From: Trichobilharzia szidati
Taxonomy: Eukaryota > Platyhelminthes > Trematoda > Strigeidida > Schistosomatidae
NCBI GenBank assembly: GCA_944472155.2
Contig: OX235273.1
Span: 84,934,793 to 84,998,792, forward strand
Length of the DNA stretch: 64,000 bases
Direction of reading: 5' to 3'
Shown: positions 12,254-23,356 of the stretch, piece after piece
Numbering within the stretch: position 1 is the stretch's first letter
How the letters are laid out: every line of letters starts with the position of its first letter
Notes under the pieces: generated by a model
What the model saw: the letters and a program-made list of their open reading frames with translations, nothing else
Told to the model about the DNA's origin: nothing
The model's database searches: none
Position numbers and translations under genes: made by a program

Positions 12254-13338
12254 GATATTTGGCTACCAGTCAAAGTACAAGCACGCAGAGCAACAATCTG
12301 GTCTTTGCAGGGATGTCAATAAAAGACGAAAGAAATAAGGTTATTCGCATTTGAGTTTTAGTATACACATGGTATTATTCGCGTGTGTTGGAATCACATG
12401 AAGCTATGTTGGTGTCGATTGCTGAACAATAAGATGATTAGGTGCCTAAAGCGTGTTACTCGTGCCAGTCTATCATGTTTCTCCCAAATACGTTGTCAGC
12501 CTAAATATGATACGGTTAGGCTGAAGGATAGCTGAGAGTGACAAAATGCAAGATATAGCAATAACCCATAGAAGCAGGCTGTCGGTCTAAGCCGTGTAGT
12601 TAGAGTTTTTGGCATGCTCCATATATTGAAAATTTATAACTGATTGTTTGATGGGACAGGACAAATGTATTCACGCTTTATCATAATCCAAGTTTATAGC
12701 AGTTTACTGATTTTTATTTATTTTCTTCTGAATACTCACCCTATAACTCCATTTTGACACCATTGTGCTTCTCATGATGTTTTGAGCTGTGGAAAAGTAT
12801 AAAGAGCCGAAGTAATCCACTTCGGTGCAAGGTCTTAAGTCAACTTACTTCAAATGAATATAAACGTGGGCAAAAAGGAAATCTTCAGGAATGTACAGTC
12901 TACAGATGTGAAAACTGATGCACTCTACTTCTTGGGCGCTCCTTTCGCACAATTAATATATACAAGTAGATTTATCAAGATTCACACCGCTTCCCTTTGA
13001 GTTATTTAGATAGCCCAGGGCCATTTATATTTAAGAATGTACAATGAAGATTTCCTTTCAGTTTATATCATATGTAATATATCTATATGCGTTAAACCTA
13101 ATATGTATGTGCTTATTTTCCATTTTATGCAGGAAAACTGATTGCAGTTAAAGGAGGAAATTCACTACTTCGAATTCTTGATTAGGTCTTATCAGTGATA
13201 CGTGATTTCGCCAATGCACTAAGTTTTCTCAGTGGGATTCTTAAACAATCTCAAGACAGCTACACTAACATCGAGAACAAGACATTAGATACTGAATCAG
13301 GTTTCTGACCACCGAAATATTACAATCTCTACTGACGC
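12254..13338. other. Intergenic region upstream of UQCC1
   Basis: Mostly non-coding. One short splice-bounded frame at 13133-13185 on + is discussed under findings. The stretch 13190-13338 would be promoter or 5' UTR of UQCC1; I see no convincing TATA box. Confidence 0.4.
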
Positions 13339-14115
13339 ATGAATTTGCAGAAGCTAGGTGTTCTTAAGTTTTGGCGAAATGCTAGTTATGCTCCAACTCG
13401 ATATTTGTCTCAGTACAAGCCAAACTTTATACAACCAACGACCTTGGAAAAAACCAAATATCTCTTCGGGTTTGGTAATAGTCTTCGATATCCTTCAACA
13501 ACCCTTCGCATGGCCAGCGAAAATATGTTTGTAATCTGCGCTGAATATCCTGTGTTTGAAGACTTTGTGCAACACCTAAAGCTTCCAGACACATTCCAGA
13601 CATGGTTCTCCTTAACTGTATTACACTTGTGGATGTGTTATGTTCGTCTACGTCAGGAAGGAAATGAAGGCTATTTGATGAAAAAGGGGATGGATAAAGT
13701 AGTGTCGACATTATCTTTAACTATTTTTTAGGCACTTTGGGCAGATGTGGGAAAGAGGTTGTATGCGTTTAATATCTTGACTGGAAGAACCAAGCAGATT
13801 AAAGTCTTTCGGACACAATATTTTGGAAGCATGTTCGCATATGATGAAGCAATACTATCCTCTTCAGACTCACACTTGGCTGCAGCACTATGGAATAATA
13901 TATGGATCTCTTCATCCACGGCTACTTTCCAGGAAATAGAAACACTCGTTAAGTACGTTAGAAAGCAATTGGAACACTTGGAAAAAACCTCATCAACAGT
14001 AATTCTTGGTTACGGATCTCCAACTTTTCTACCCTTACTAAATGATGAGATAGACTTTTCCTTCGCTGAAAAACGTCTGAAGTACTGTTTGTCTTTTCCT
14101 GAACATTTAAAATGA
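13339..14115 (+). CDS. UQCC1: Ubiquinol-cytochrome c reductase assembly factor 1 (UQCC1/CBP3 family)
   Basis: Join 13339-13698 and 13732-14115, 247 residues (248 if the donor is at 13702). The family acts in mitochondria with UQCC2 to bind and stabilise newly made cytochrome b during assembly of respiratory complex III. The ubiquinol-cyt-c chaperone domain is clear: LPDTFQTWFSLTVLHLWMC and VRLRQEGNEG in exon 1, then ALWADV, a lengthened insert, YDEAILSSSDSHLAAALWNN and ETLVKYVRKQLEHL in exon 2. The first 25 residues are rich in K/R and hydroxylated residues with no acid, as expected of a matrix-targeting peptide, which supports the start at 13339. The intron is only 30-33 nt and ends TTTTTTAG. 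A poly(A) signal overlaps the stop. Confidence 0.9.
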
Positions 14116-14120
14116 ATAAA
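14115..14120 (+). terminator. Poly(A) signal of UQCC1
   Basis: AATAAA begins on the last base of the TGA stop. It is the first such signal after the coding region, implying a very short 3' UTR. Other AT-rich signals further on cannot be excluded. Confidence 0.5.
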
Positions 14121-15239
14121 TGTACATATTTGTATTATTTAATCAAAGTAGAAGACCGGTGGAGGTAGTTATTCACTCCATGATGTGTTTTTGACTACTT
14201 TTTAATCTGTGAGCTCGTACCGTAGTGCGGGAAAAAATTAAACCGTACCTGTCTAAGGAATGCACAAATATTAATGGTCTAAGGAGATAACATATAATTG
14301 ATCCTCATGTCTGTCGTAGTCTCGCTCACTCATTAACAATCTAAAAGTTGATCGTACATTCTTAGCTAAGACATTCAAGTGATAAACCGTCGTCACTTAA
14401 GGTGGTTGGGACATACGGCACCCCGCTGACTACTATTGATTCCTATGTTAACAGTTGTGATTGATTTCCCACAAAGTTCACAGTTTGCTGTTAAAAAGAA
14501 CGGCTAGCACATATGAAAATAAAATATCGATAGGGTTTTGATCTCGTAAAACTCCACCATGCAGCAGTGGAGATTCCGTTTTGTTACACACCTAGTTTAA
14601 ACGCAGAGAGATTCAAGACTAAAGTCATCGATTTACATTAACAGCTGTCATCTAAACATACAGGAAAGGTTAAGTCACTTACTATTATTTGAGTCACAGT
14701 CCACTCAGATTGGTCATAATTCTACTAGATCCTTATGAAGAACACATTAGAGTACTTACATCGACTAACACTGACTTAGGACGAAGTTATGTGGTTCGAA
14801 ATTCAAAGTTTAGTGAATTCGGACCAAATGAACGACATGATTGGCTGGTGATACTTGACGTGGTAGTATCATAGTAACCCAGCTAACTAACCTGCAGGAA
14901 ATACAATGCCAGAAAAGTCGTCTGGACAGCAGTTACCATGGTAGTTGGCCACACTATGTTGTGGGTGTGAGGGAAAAGCCATAGTGTTCCCCTCAGACGA
15001 CTGGCAGCTTGGCTGTACTGCTTCCACTCTGGTAAGAGGGAAGTAGAGAAGGTTGAGTTCGGAAACTACATCTCGAAATACCCTGCAGTGGTCCGTGGTT
15101 TTCAGTAAGATCTTCATACGGACACAGCTTCAAGAAAATTGGTAGGACGTGTTGAAGTCGCATCAGCTTCAATGGACTTCTCGCTGACGAAGTCTTAGCA
15201 CAGATACCAAAGGCACTCGTGGCATTTGTCATTTTTAGT
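14121..15239. other. No gene seen
   Basis: Non-coding spacer between UQCC1 and an RTE remnant. Short open frames on both strands have no recognisable composition or motifs. Confidence 0.45.
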
Positions 15240-15640
15240 CATCTTCGGCGTCGACGTGATATCTCGCTACCGATCAAAGAACGTGTAGATTGTGTAACAA
15301 CTTACTCCATCCTTCCTTAAGGCTGTGAGACATGGTCATCGAAAGTAGAAGATATGAAAAATCTAGCTGTGTTTGACGACAGATATTTGCGTCCTATCTC
15401 CCGTGTTAAGTGGTGTAATACAATTAGTAGTACTGAGGTTAGGCAAAGAGTGTTAGTTCTGGGGGTAAGTCAGTCGATGAGTTGGTTAGACCAAAACCTG
15501 TCACCAGCCCACGAAATCTTCGACAGTTTGTTTGAGCCAGGTATGGTGTATACTACCTAATCGGGGACCTCAAGATACTTAGAACCAATGACGGGCGACT
15601 GTTGGTGGCTTGGATGGAAACCGTTCTTAATGGTGAAGAT
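15240..15640 (+). pseudogene. RTE-like element, 3' end of pol (remnant)
   Basis: On + the sequence reads LKAVRHG (frameshift) VEDMKNLAVFDDRYLRPISR and TEVRQRVL at about 15310-15455, then a weak GPRD..Q.W-like end near 15560-15640. This matches the post-RT part of RTE-type elements (GCETW, VEDM.RL.VFDHRCLR.I, EVR.RVL). Several stops and shifts make it inactive. Confidence 0.6.
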
Positions 15641-16122
15641 GCACTCAATCCTTATGAAATCCTAGCTCCAACCAATTCTCCGTGTAATTATTCTTTCTCC
15701 AACTTACTTCCGTTCACTATGGTCCATTTAAATGTTTATTTCGCGTTAAATTTGGAGTTTGGCAACTTAAACTACGCCGAAAACTCAGTAGATTTCTAAA
15801 GTGAGAAAGGGTTAGAAAACATTGACTTCAATATTAAGTAATAATTTTACACGAGATTAGAAAGACACCAGAGCATCTGATATGTACAGTAATTTAGATG
15901 TCATAAGGAAAAGAAATATAAATGTGTATGCCCATATCTTTTGTAATAAATGGTCAAAAATCAATTGTAAAATGAGGTATAATAAAACATATTCAAAGCA
16001 ATTTATGTGACATTGTGAAGATAAGAAAAGTTTTTCAAATCACGGGGGTTTATGTTCCATTGGACATAAGAAATAATCAAATCAATGAATCAGACGAATA
16101 TATCAGATATAGCAACCATAGC

Positions 16123-17770
16123 TCAAGTATGCGAATTTGAAGAAAATGCTTTGATGTCCCACACCTGAAAATATTAAATAAACAAATATGATTAATGCTG
16201 ACTTTAAAAAAACTATGTTACAAGTCTAAACAAGTACAACACATAATCACAACAAAAGTTAGAATGTCTTATACACCAAGAGATGAATGTTCCACTTAAG
16301 GAGAGTCTAATACAAAAGTTTTGTCATGATCCCCTAGGGAAGACAAGCTCTCATATGCTTAAGAGCTCAGAGAATGCAAAACAATATATAATAAATAGTG
16401 AATATATCTCTGGTTAAATGTTTAAACCTGACACAATTAGAAAAAGTATCAAACTAATGCAATTACCTTAATGATTCGATCTTTACCGACAGTAAGAAGT
16501 AGATTCAAAGATTCTTCCACTCGAACACATGTAACAGGATGACGCGCATCGAACAAAACAGCAAGACTTCGACGACTAGGAAATTTAAAAAAAAGATTAT
16601 TTAGGTATGATGGTATCTACCATTTTAAAAATGAATTAGAATACTTTAAATTATGCTGTTTTCATGAAGAGGAATTGTCGTGTCTCATAAAGTTGCAGAG
16701 ATAGACATTTGCATACAAATAAAACCTCTGGAGACTAGAAAAAATGCCCTCTAAGAAGCGTTAAATCCTCTTCATATTTATGCATACATAAGTTCTTGCA
16801 AATTTTTATCGAATTTTATTACGAAATCTTGGACGCTGAGCATTGCGTAACCTGACAACTAGGAATGTTGAGACGTTTTATTCCCTTTGCGTTGACAAAT
16901 ATTATTCACAAATTAATATCAATAAGTTAACTGAAATGAACAAAAAGCGACGAAAACATCCGCTACAAGTATCTACCAACCCTACAGCAATAAGGCTTTT
17001 TGCAAAAAATATAGTCTATCTGTTTTCTTTCTTAAATAAACAGCTTACTCGGAGTCAGTTATCGAAGGAAAGCACTGATTACAAATACGAACATCCCTTT
17101 CGAATCCCATACAAGGTAAAGTTGAACGATAGGGCGAACATTTATCACAGACTGCATGCCCACACCGGCGACAATGATGCTGAAAAAAAGAAAATAAGAG
17201 TTCTTAATCACGAGGGAATATATTACTTTTAAACAAAAGTCACTGACACTAGAAAATTATATTCTGCAAGTGAATAAACGAGCACAAACGCGATGTCTAG
17301 ACAAAATTGGCAAAAAGGACCTAAGAACGCAAAATGAACGGATACCTAGACTGTGGTTAGGCTTTGTTAGTTTCGATATTCAAATATCAAGTGATGGGTA
17401 ATGTATAAGTTCTTTTCGTTCGTTTAGATTTTTGCATAAAATGGTAACTTCTTAATCTTGAGGAATATAAAGTTAAAAGTCAATGAACCTGAACTGGAAT
17501 AACACCACAACGGAATATATATATATAAGTTATAGCGCAGTAAGCTGAATTTATTGAGAACAACTACGTGGTTGCGGCTGCTTGAAATAAAATAATTCTA
17601 TTTTGCTGTTTTAAAAAGACGTTACAAACAAAAGTACATAAAATTGAAAACCACATAGCACCTGACACGTCTTCGATTCTAAGTTGCCGTATAAAACAAA
17701 ACGGTGGCTTTACGAAGATAACCAGCAATAAAAAAAGACTAGAAAAGGTACACGAGATCAGAACTTGGAA

Positions 17771-17806
<36 letters not shown>

Positions 17807-20800
17807 CATATATATATATATTTATGATCTTAATAAACAGTTCCCGGAAAATATGTTAAAAACTGGTATAGTAACTTAAAACACTGAAATATTGCTCGTA
17901 ATAAATTAATATTTTATGCACAATCATTGCTGTTAAAAAATCAACAAACCTGGCGCACGCCAACTGACATGTTGTTCCACATTTTACGAACATTCCAGAA
18001 AAACGGGCCGCTGCAGATATGACAAATATCTGATTCAGACCAGTTTGGAGTTTCAATACGTGAAGGATCCATTACCCAAAAAATAATATATCCATCAAGA
18101 CCACCGGATATAAGCAGTCCCTTATATTTACTGTCTTTAACATTTGTTAAAGAATCGCCCGTACTCCACCAGTATATTGAAGACACTTCTTTCGTATGTC
18201 CCTTAATAAGAATGCATATTACGGTTATGAGAATCATACAATACTGACAAAAATATAAGGGGTGCTGTGTTACAGAAGGTTCAAACTTTAACAGAAAGTC
18301 GGCACCAGTTAAATCATTGCCATTTCTTGATGAGTTTTACCTAGCACATCAATCAAATGGAAAAGGACAGCAAATGCAGTATTTTATCACTGAGCAGACT
18401 GATTAATAACATACTAAAAGAACCTGAAGCATTGAATCTGTATGATGAATTACAGCTTGCTTAGCCATCCTATTCCTCAACGGGCAATGTAAGCTGACAT
18501 ATGATGAGGCTGGAAAAGAGCTAGTGGTGATCGGACCAACACATGGCATCAATTCATGAAATCTCTAATAGTTAGTTTGAGCCACACCGGGAGGTGCAGC
18601 CCACCTGGTTGAGGTCCTCGGGATATCAAAAACCAATGGCCAGAGAAAATTGGTGATATGACTCAAAATCGTTCTCAATAGCCCAGATGCGTTCACTCCC
18701 TGTGGTCTGCCATGTTATTCAAAACCCTGTTGTTTTTCCATGTTACCGTTTATCTTCCTCACATTTCTGCTTATTATTGTTCTTTCGAATCTCTTTTTTG
18801 TTTTCCTTTCTGTGTTACAAGGAGTGTGGCAACTCAAACTGCTGCTTCTGTGTAAAGTTCTATGTTGAAACCAGTCAGCCACACCTTATCTATTTTAAGA
18901 CTTACTAGTCGACAGTAGACTACATGTACACAAATGAATCAAATAAGATTGAAATATTAAGATGTCAACACACTCTGTACAATAATGACTAATCGAAAAC
19001 TATCAATATTTGCTCATCGGTTGAAGTTACTACATTGTACATTATCAAATTAAGAGATCATAAAAAAAACATATCTAAACAGTGATACCCAAGATAAAAT
19101 TGAAAGTAGGTGGAAAGAGAATACCTATAGAACACAAATAGGTGTTTTTGAACAAAATTAACAACACAAGATGCAAATTAAAACGGATCTATTTTTCAGT
19201 GGCCAATGTGAACTTCGGTCCTACAAAATCCTCAGAAATTCGGCAATGACATCCACAAAAATGACCTGAGTAATCCAACTGGAAAGTGAATCACAAAGGT
19301 GCTAAAACATCTCTTTGTGAAGTAATTCAGGCAATTCCACTCTTAGTGAATTGAAGCCAAGAGGGTCTCGTTTACTTCAAATACACAACACGATAAACAA
19401 TAGGTCCCTTTTATTTGTACACAGTGTTGTTAGTGATTTGTTTAAATTTATTAAGCAGAATTTGTACATAAAACAGATGTTTATTGAATTTGATAATTAT
19501 AGGGAGTAAGTCAGAAAACTAATCATTAAAATCACAGTGTAAGCAAGTACTATACCATCAACTGTCACATGTACATTCTACGTATCTCTTGCCTTCAGGA
19601 CTTTTAAAGAGACATGACACCAACCAAATCTGTCTGATACTAGTGAGTTTCATTCTACGCTTGGAATTCTCCCAACAGACAGCACCTGACAACAACTAGT
19701 CAACGTACTAAGATCTAAGCAAATATAAACTATGGCCTATGTTAAATGGCATCATGGGAGGATTTGACAGACAACTAGAGTATGCACAATGACAGCATTA
19801 AACGACAATAAATGAAATAAGAAATCTTGCCGTCTACTTCCAAACGGGTTACTAGTCGGTAAATCGAATAATTAACGTATGGACTCGAAATGAGATAGCT
19901 AACGTTTGTGGTAGGTGAGAAAATACAGGGGTAATTAATGTCCTTGATATCCACAGAAGCAAGTTTGTGTGCTGTAATTATGACGTTCAGAAAACAATGA
20001 AACTAGTTCTCATAGAAAACACCGTCTTGATCCCAACGTGAAACTGATGGGAAAACGCGAAACTGACACCTTTTTAAACCTCCAAATTCAAATCCAGCTA
20101 ATAACGTAAAAACAAATACTTGATCTCAGAGAACACACTGGACATAATAGCGCATTGACTATTATTATTATCATAGCCATAGTCACCATTTAGAGTATCA
20201 CTTACAACCTGGTCGTTGACAGTTACACTATACACGTCAGAAAGAAATAAAAACGCTTACCTGCAATTCAAAAGCCGAGCCCTTAGCTCCACCAATATCC
20301 CAAAAGATGACTGAATGATCAGTACTGCAAGAAAATAAACGCGAATTCGTGCTGTCCCAAGCAAGGTAGGTTACCGAGTGCTCATGACCACGCAGTTCAC
20401 GAATGACACGACACTGTACCTGGCCATTGGCTTGATTGATGCTCAAAAGAGTAATTCGACCGCTACTATCACCAACGAAAACATAGTGAGAACCAACATC
20501 GTATCTACATTTAAAATAATACATGATTTCGCCTTGTTAGCTTTCTATGTTATATAGGTTTATTTGTTATAATACAGTGATACAGAATTGATAGCTGGGT
20601 GACGTTTCAGGCACAATTTATGGCTCATAATCATATAAATGTATTCACACGACTTCATAACTTGCTTTATTTAGTCCTACACCCTAATATCTTTTGCTAC
20701 AATTTTCCGCATATCCGGTATAGGCGTTACATCATTTCGACATATTTTTGGTGTTGATTCAATAAACTAAGATTCAGTGACTAACATCTTTTTACTAACT

Positions 20801-22429
20801 AAATTACACTTTAGCACTTGTACCCAATCCTACCCATTTGTGTGATTACACGTCAGTAAATGGATTGCGATGGCCAGCCATTTTCCCCAGATTACTTAGG
20901 AAGGTAAATCATTTGAGCTCCAGAGATAATCTGACTGGCTCTGATCTCCTAATATTATCTATATCCTCAACCACACAGTTAATTGGTATTTAGCAGTGCT
21001 ATCACAGCCTGAAATTCCTTGTTATTTATATTATTTCCATCCATTATATTAAACTTATGTAATGTGCAATTATATTCTACCAGTGCTCAAATTCTACTAT
21101 TCCAGTAGCTTTCTGCTGTTTACATGAACATTTAGCCTAACATAGTGAAAAAGACTTACACAATGGGTTAAAATAACGAAATATATGGTATCATGTAGTC
21201 TAGTATACACAAATAAAAAATCTGCAAATATGTATAAAATTAGTGAGTTTCCCAAGTACTCTTTTGGCTGCTTTGTGGAACATGTATTCGTCTAGATAAT
21301 TGCATCACATAATTTCGTTTGAAAATACACTGACAAGACTAACAACTGTGTTACATCAAATAAACCCAGTCTATATGAAATCATATTCTTTAACAGTGTT
21401 CAAATTCAGGCCTTAAATTAACAGTATATCAAATCAATCAGTAAACCACTTAAGGTCCCAATACAATACAGCACAAAAGTTTATTAGATTTACATTCCTC
21501 TCAGTTATACAGTTAACGAAGTCACTTGAGTGGTTAACTGTCTGGTGAACATATCGCAATTATAAGTGTGCTTTTTTCTGATTCTGCTGTCATGATTAAT
21601 AAAGTAATCAGTTAATATGTTGAACATTACATTGGTTGCTCAGAGCTGTTCGGTGGGTTATTGACCGTGGCATCTATTCTTTTAGTGTGACAGACTCCAT
21701 ACAAATAGACTTTTAAGCATAACTGTAGCAAAATTGTCGTTTTGCGAAGTCCCCGTACATATGACGGGGACTTGAACTGCTTCGAATTGTTTGACTTACT
21801 GCTACATGTTTAACGACACCACGAGAAAACCAATTCATTTCACTAAGGAATATGATTAACTTACTCCAAACATGTTGCCGAGTGCTCCAGGGTATGTAAG
21901 CATATTTGTCTTCCACTGCTAGTTGAATACCAGGCAACTGTACGATCTTTTGAAGCTGACACAATCCAACCCATATCTGGTGTACACACTATTCCGTTTA
22001 CCCTTGCTGTATGTGAAAGATAATCTCTTTTGTGCTCGACATGATTCAGATCTCCAGAAACATCATATTCTACTACAGTTCCATTTTCTAAACCAGCAAA
22101 TAATTTCTGTGTCGCAGATGCGTATGTGATGCATGTTACAGGACCTGAAATTCCGAAACGAGAATTCACAAAACATACTGGGTAGCAATTCAATGACCGT
22201 TGGCCAGAACTTTCCTGTTTCTCTTCTAACCCAAATTCTTAATGTACTATGCGGCGTTCAGTTATTACTAATTAACCAATCTAAATTACCGATCCTCCGA
22301 CCCTGTTACGATTGAGTCTCTACCAGGAATGAAAATTGCATCATTCACGTTGCTAGTTAGTCCATCAATTTTAAAAACCAACTCAGGTCTAAGGGTTTGT
22401 CGTGAAGGTGCCTGAATAACAGCCGCCAT
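16123..22429 (-). CDS. WDFY2: WD repeat and FYVE domain protein (WDFY1/WDFY2 type), 8 exons
   Basis: Exons on the complement: 22290-22429, 22179-22246, 21865-22144, 20261-20504, 17950-18201, 17049-17179, 16467-16575, 16123-16164. All have GT..AG borders and compatible phases, giving 421 residues against about 400 in vertebrates. Six WD40 repeats precede the zinc finger (for example DHSVIFWDIGG, residues 220-240) and one follows it (TVGKDRIIK/VWDI). The FYVE finger, about residues 300-371, shows all four Cys pairs CHIC, CRRC, CDKC, CNQC, plus QHHCRRCG and RIC. The family binds PI3P on early endosomes and scaffolds kinases such as Akt. The start at 22429 (MAAVIQ) matches the family N-terminus. 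Introns 1 and 2 are only 43 and 34 nt; the others are 300-2060 nt and host repeats. Confidence 0.92.
17770..17825. repeat. TA dinucleotide microsatellite
   Basis: About 55 bp of alternating T and A with two GTATA/CATA interruptions, inside intron 5 of the WDFY gene. Confidence 0.95.
18560..18720 (+). pseudogene. RTE-like element, extreme 3' end of pol (remnant)
   Basis: On + the readings around 18600-18700 (GPRDISKTNGQ, then a shift to DMTQNRSQ and RCVHSL-like words) match the last codons of RTE-type pol genes (RDP..W.ETLSDMAQNRSQWR.CIHSL). It lies antisense in intron 4 of the WDFY gene. Confidence 0.5.
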
Positions 22430-23017
22430 CCTAACAAGCTGTAGCGCACCACTCGAATGTCCACATGTCTGTGTCACACCAATTCCATTAGTAAAAGTTG
22501 GATAAAGTCGACTTCTTCAAAATATGGCGGCTTTTCGTCTAGGACATTTAGACAGGCTGCTTATGTTCTGAGGATCAGATTCAACTCTGTTTAGCAGGGA
22601 TATATTAGATGGAATATAAGTACTGTTGCATACAACGTCATGTAGCGGAAGGAAATTTCCATGAATTATTGGCCACAGCATTCATCACTTAACATCGGAT
22701 GCTGGCCTTCACTGTTTAAGTCAACTTGTTTAGCTGAAGGCACGCCATTAGGTACGCTGTCCTGTCATGTTCGTTTGTTCGTGCACGACCCCTAGTTAGT
22801 TAAGCAGTCATCTCGCACTCCTATTTGGTCCCGAAATATAACTCGCAATTTGAACGATCGATTCTTGCGTTTCACTTTGCCTTTGGTCTACGCGGAACGA
22901 ATGCTATAGAAGTTGCAGGTATAAGATCTTGCGTTAGTATGCTTCGCACTATCCGCGAACGTCAATACCTTCAGCCTCTAAAGTCCCTTGTACGAAGGTC
23001 ATTTCTTGCTTCCCATT
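22430..23017. other. Upstream region of the WDFY gene
   Basis: Contains the presumed promoter and 5' UTR of WDFY. A 66-codon frame on + at 22825-23025 has no recognisable domain and is not called as a gene. Confidence 0.4.
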
Positions 23018-23356
23018 TTAGATGAAATGGAAAGTCTTCTTATCCCGATTGGACTTGTAAGTGCTGAGTGCCGCTTCTATCAATTTCCTGTGCTCCGACA
23101 TTTTTGAACAAGATAACTGAAGGCCCTGGGACCAAATCTTCAGGATTGTAAAGCACACAACCGTACTGCTTGCGCCTAGATTCCGTGTCTGAGCCAGAAC
23201 TACAATACACCCAAATATCTTACGGCGAAATTCGTAACTGCAGGAGTTACATTTTCTTTGAGCACGTATGCGAAAAACACGATCCATGTGTTTCTGACAT
23301 TGGGTGCAGTAACCCACCCACCTATTTGGTTTCATGATGTAGGTAAAGGCAGCCAT
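23018..23356 (-). CDS. Unrecognised reading frame with a four-cysteine zinc ribbon
   Basis: 112 codons, start at 23356 uncertain. Residues 8-45 read KPNRWVGYCTQCQKH, then RIRAQRKCNSCSYEFRRK: two C-x2-C knuckles 15 residues apart, surrounded by basic residues, as in zinc ribbons. The arrangement is loosely like the C-terminal zinc ribbon of SprT-type metalloproteases, but no HExxH helix is visible nearby. The second half has no recognised motif. It may be one exon of a gene, part of a mobile element or a chance frame. It is divergent from nothing obvious, lying about 600 bp upstream of WDFY on the same strand. Confidence 0.3.
   Translation of the reverse strand: MAAFTYIMKPNRWVGYCTQCQKHMDRVFRIRAQRKCNSCSYEFRRKIFGCIVVLAQTRNLGASSTVVCFTILKIWSQGLQLSCSKMSEHRKLIEAALSTYKSNRDKKTFHFI

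Noticed and set aside
16843..17232. 129-codon open frame on +
   Set aside because: It lies antisense to the FYVE exon of the WDFY gene, which is clearly the coding strand there.
17564..17809. Minus frame beginning in the TA repeat, first considered as the missing FYVE exon
   Set aside because: It has no zinc ligands; the real exon was found at 17049-17179 with correct phase and splice sites.
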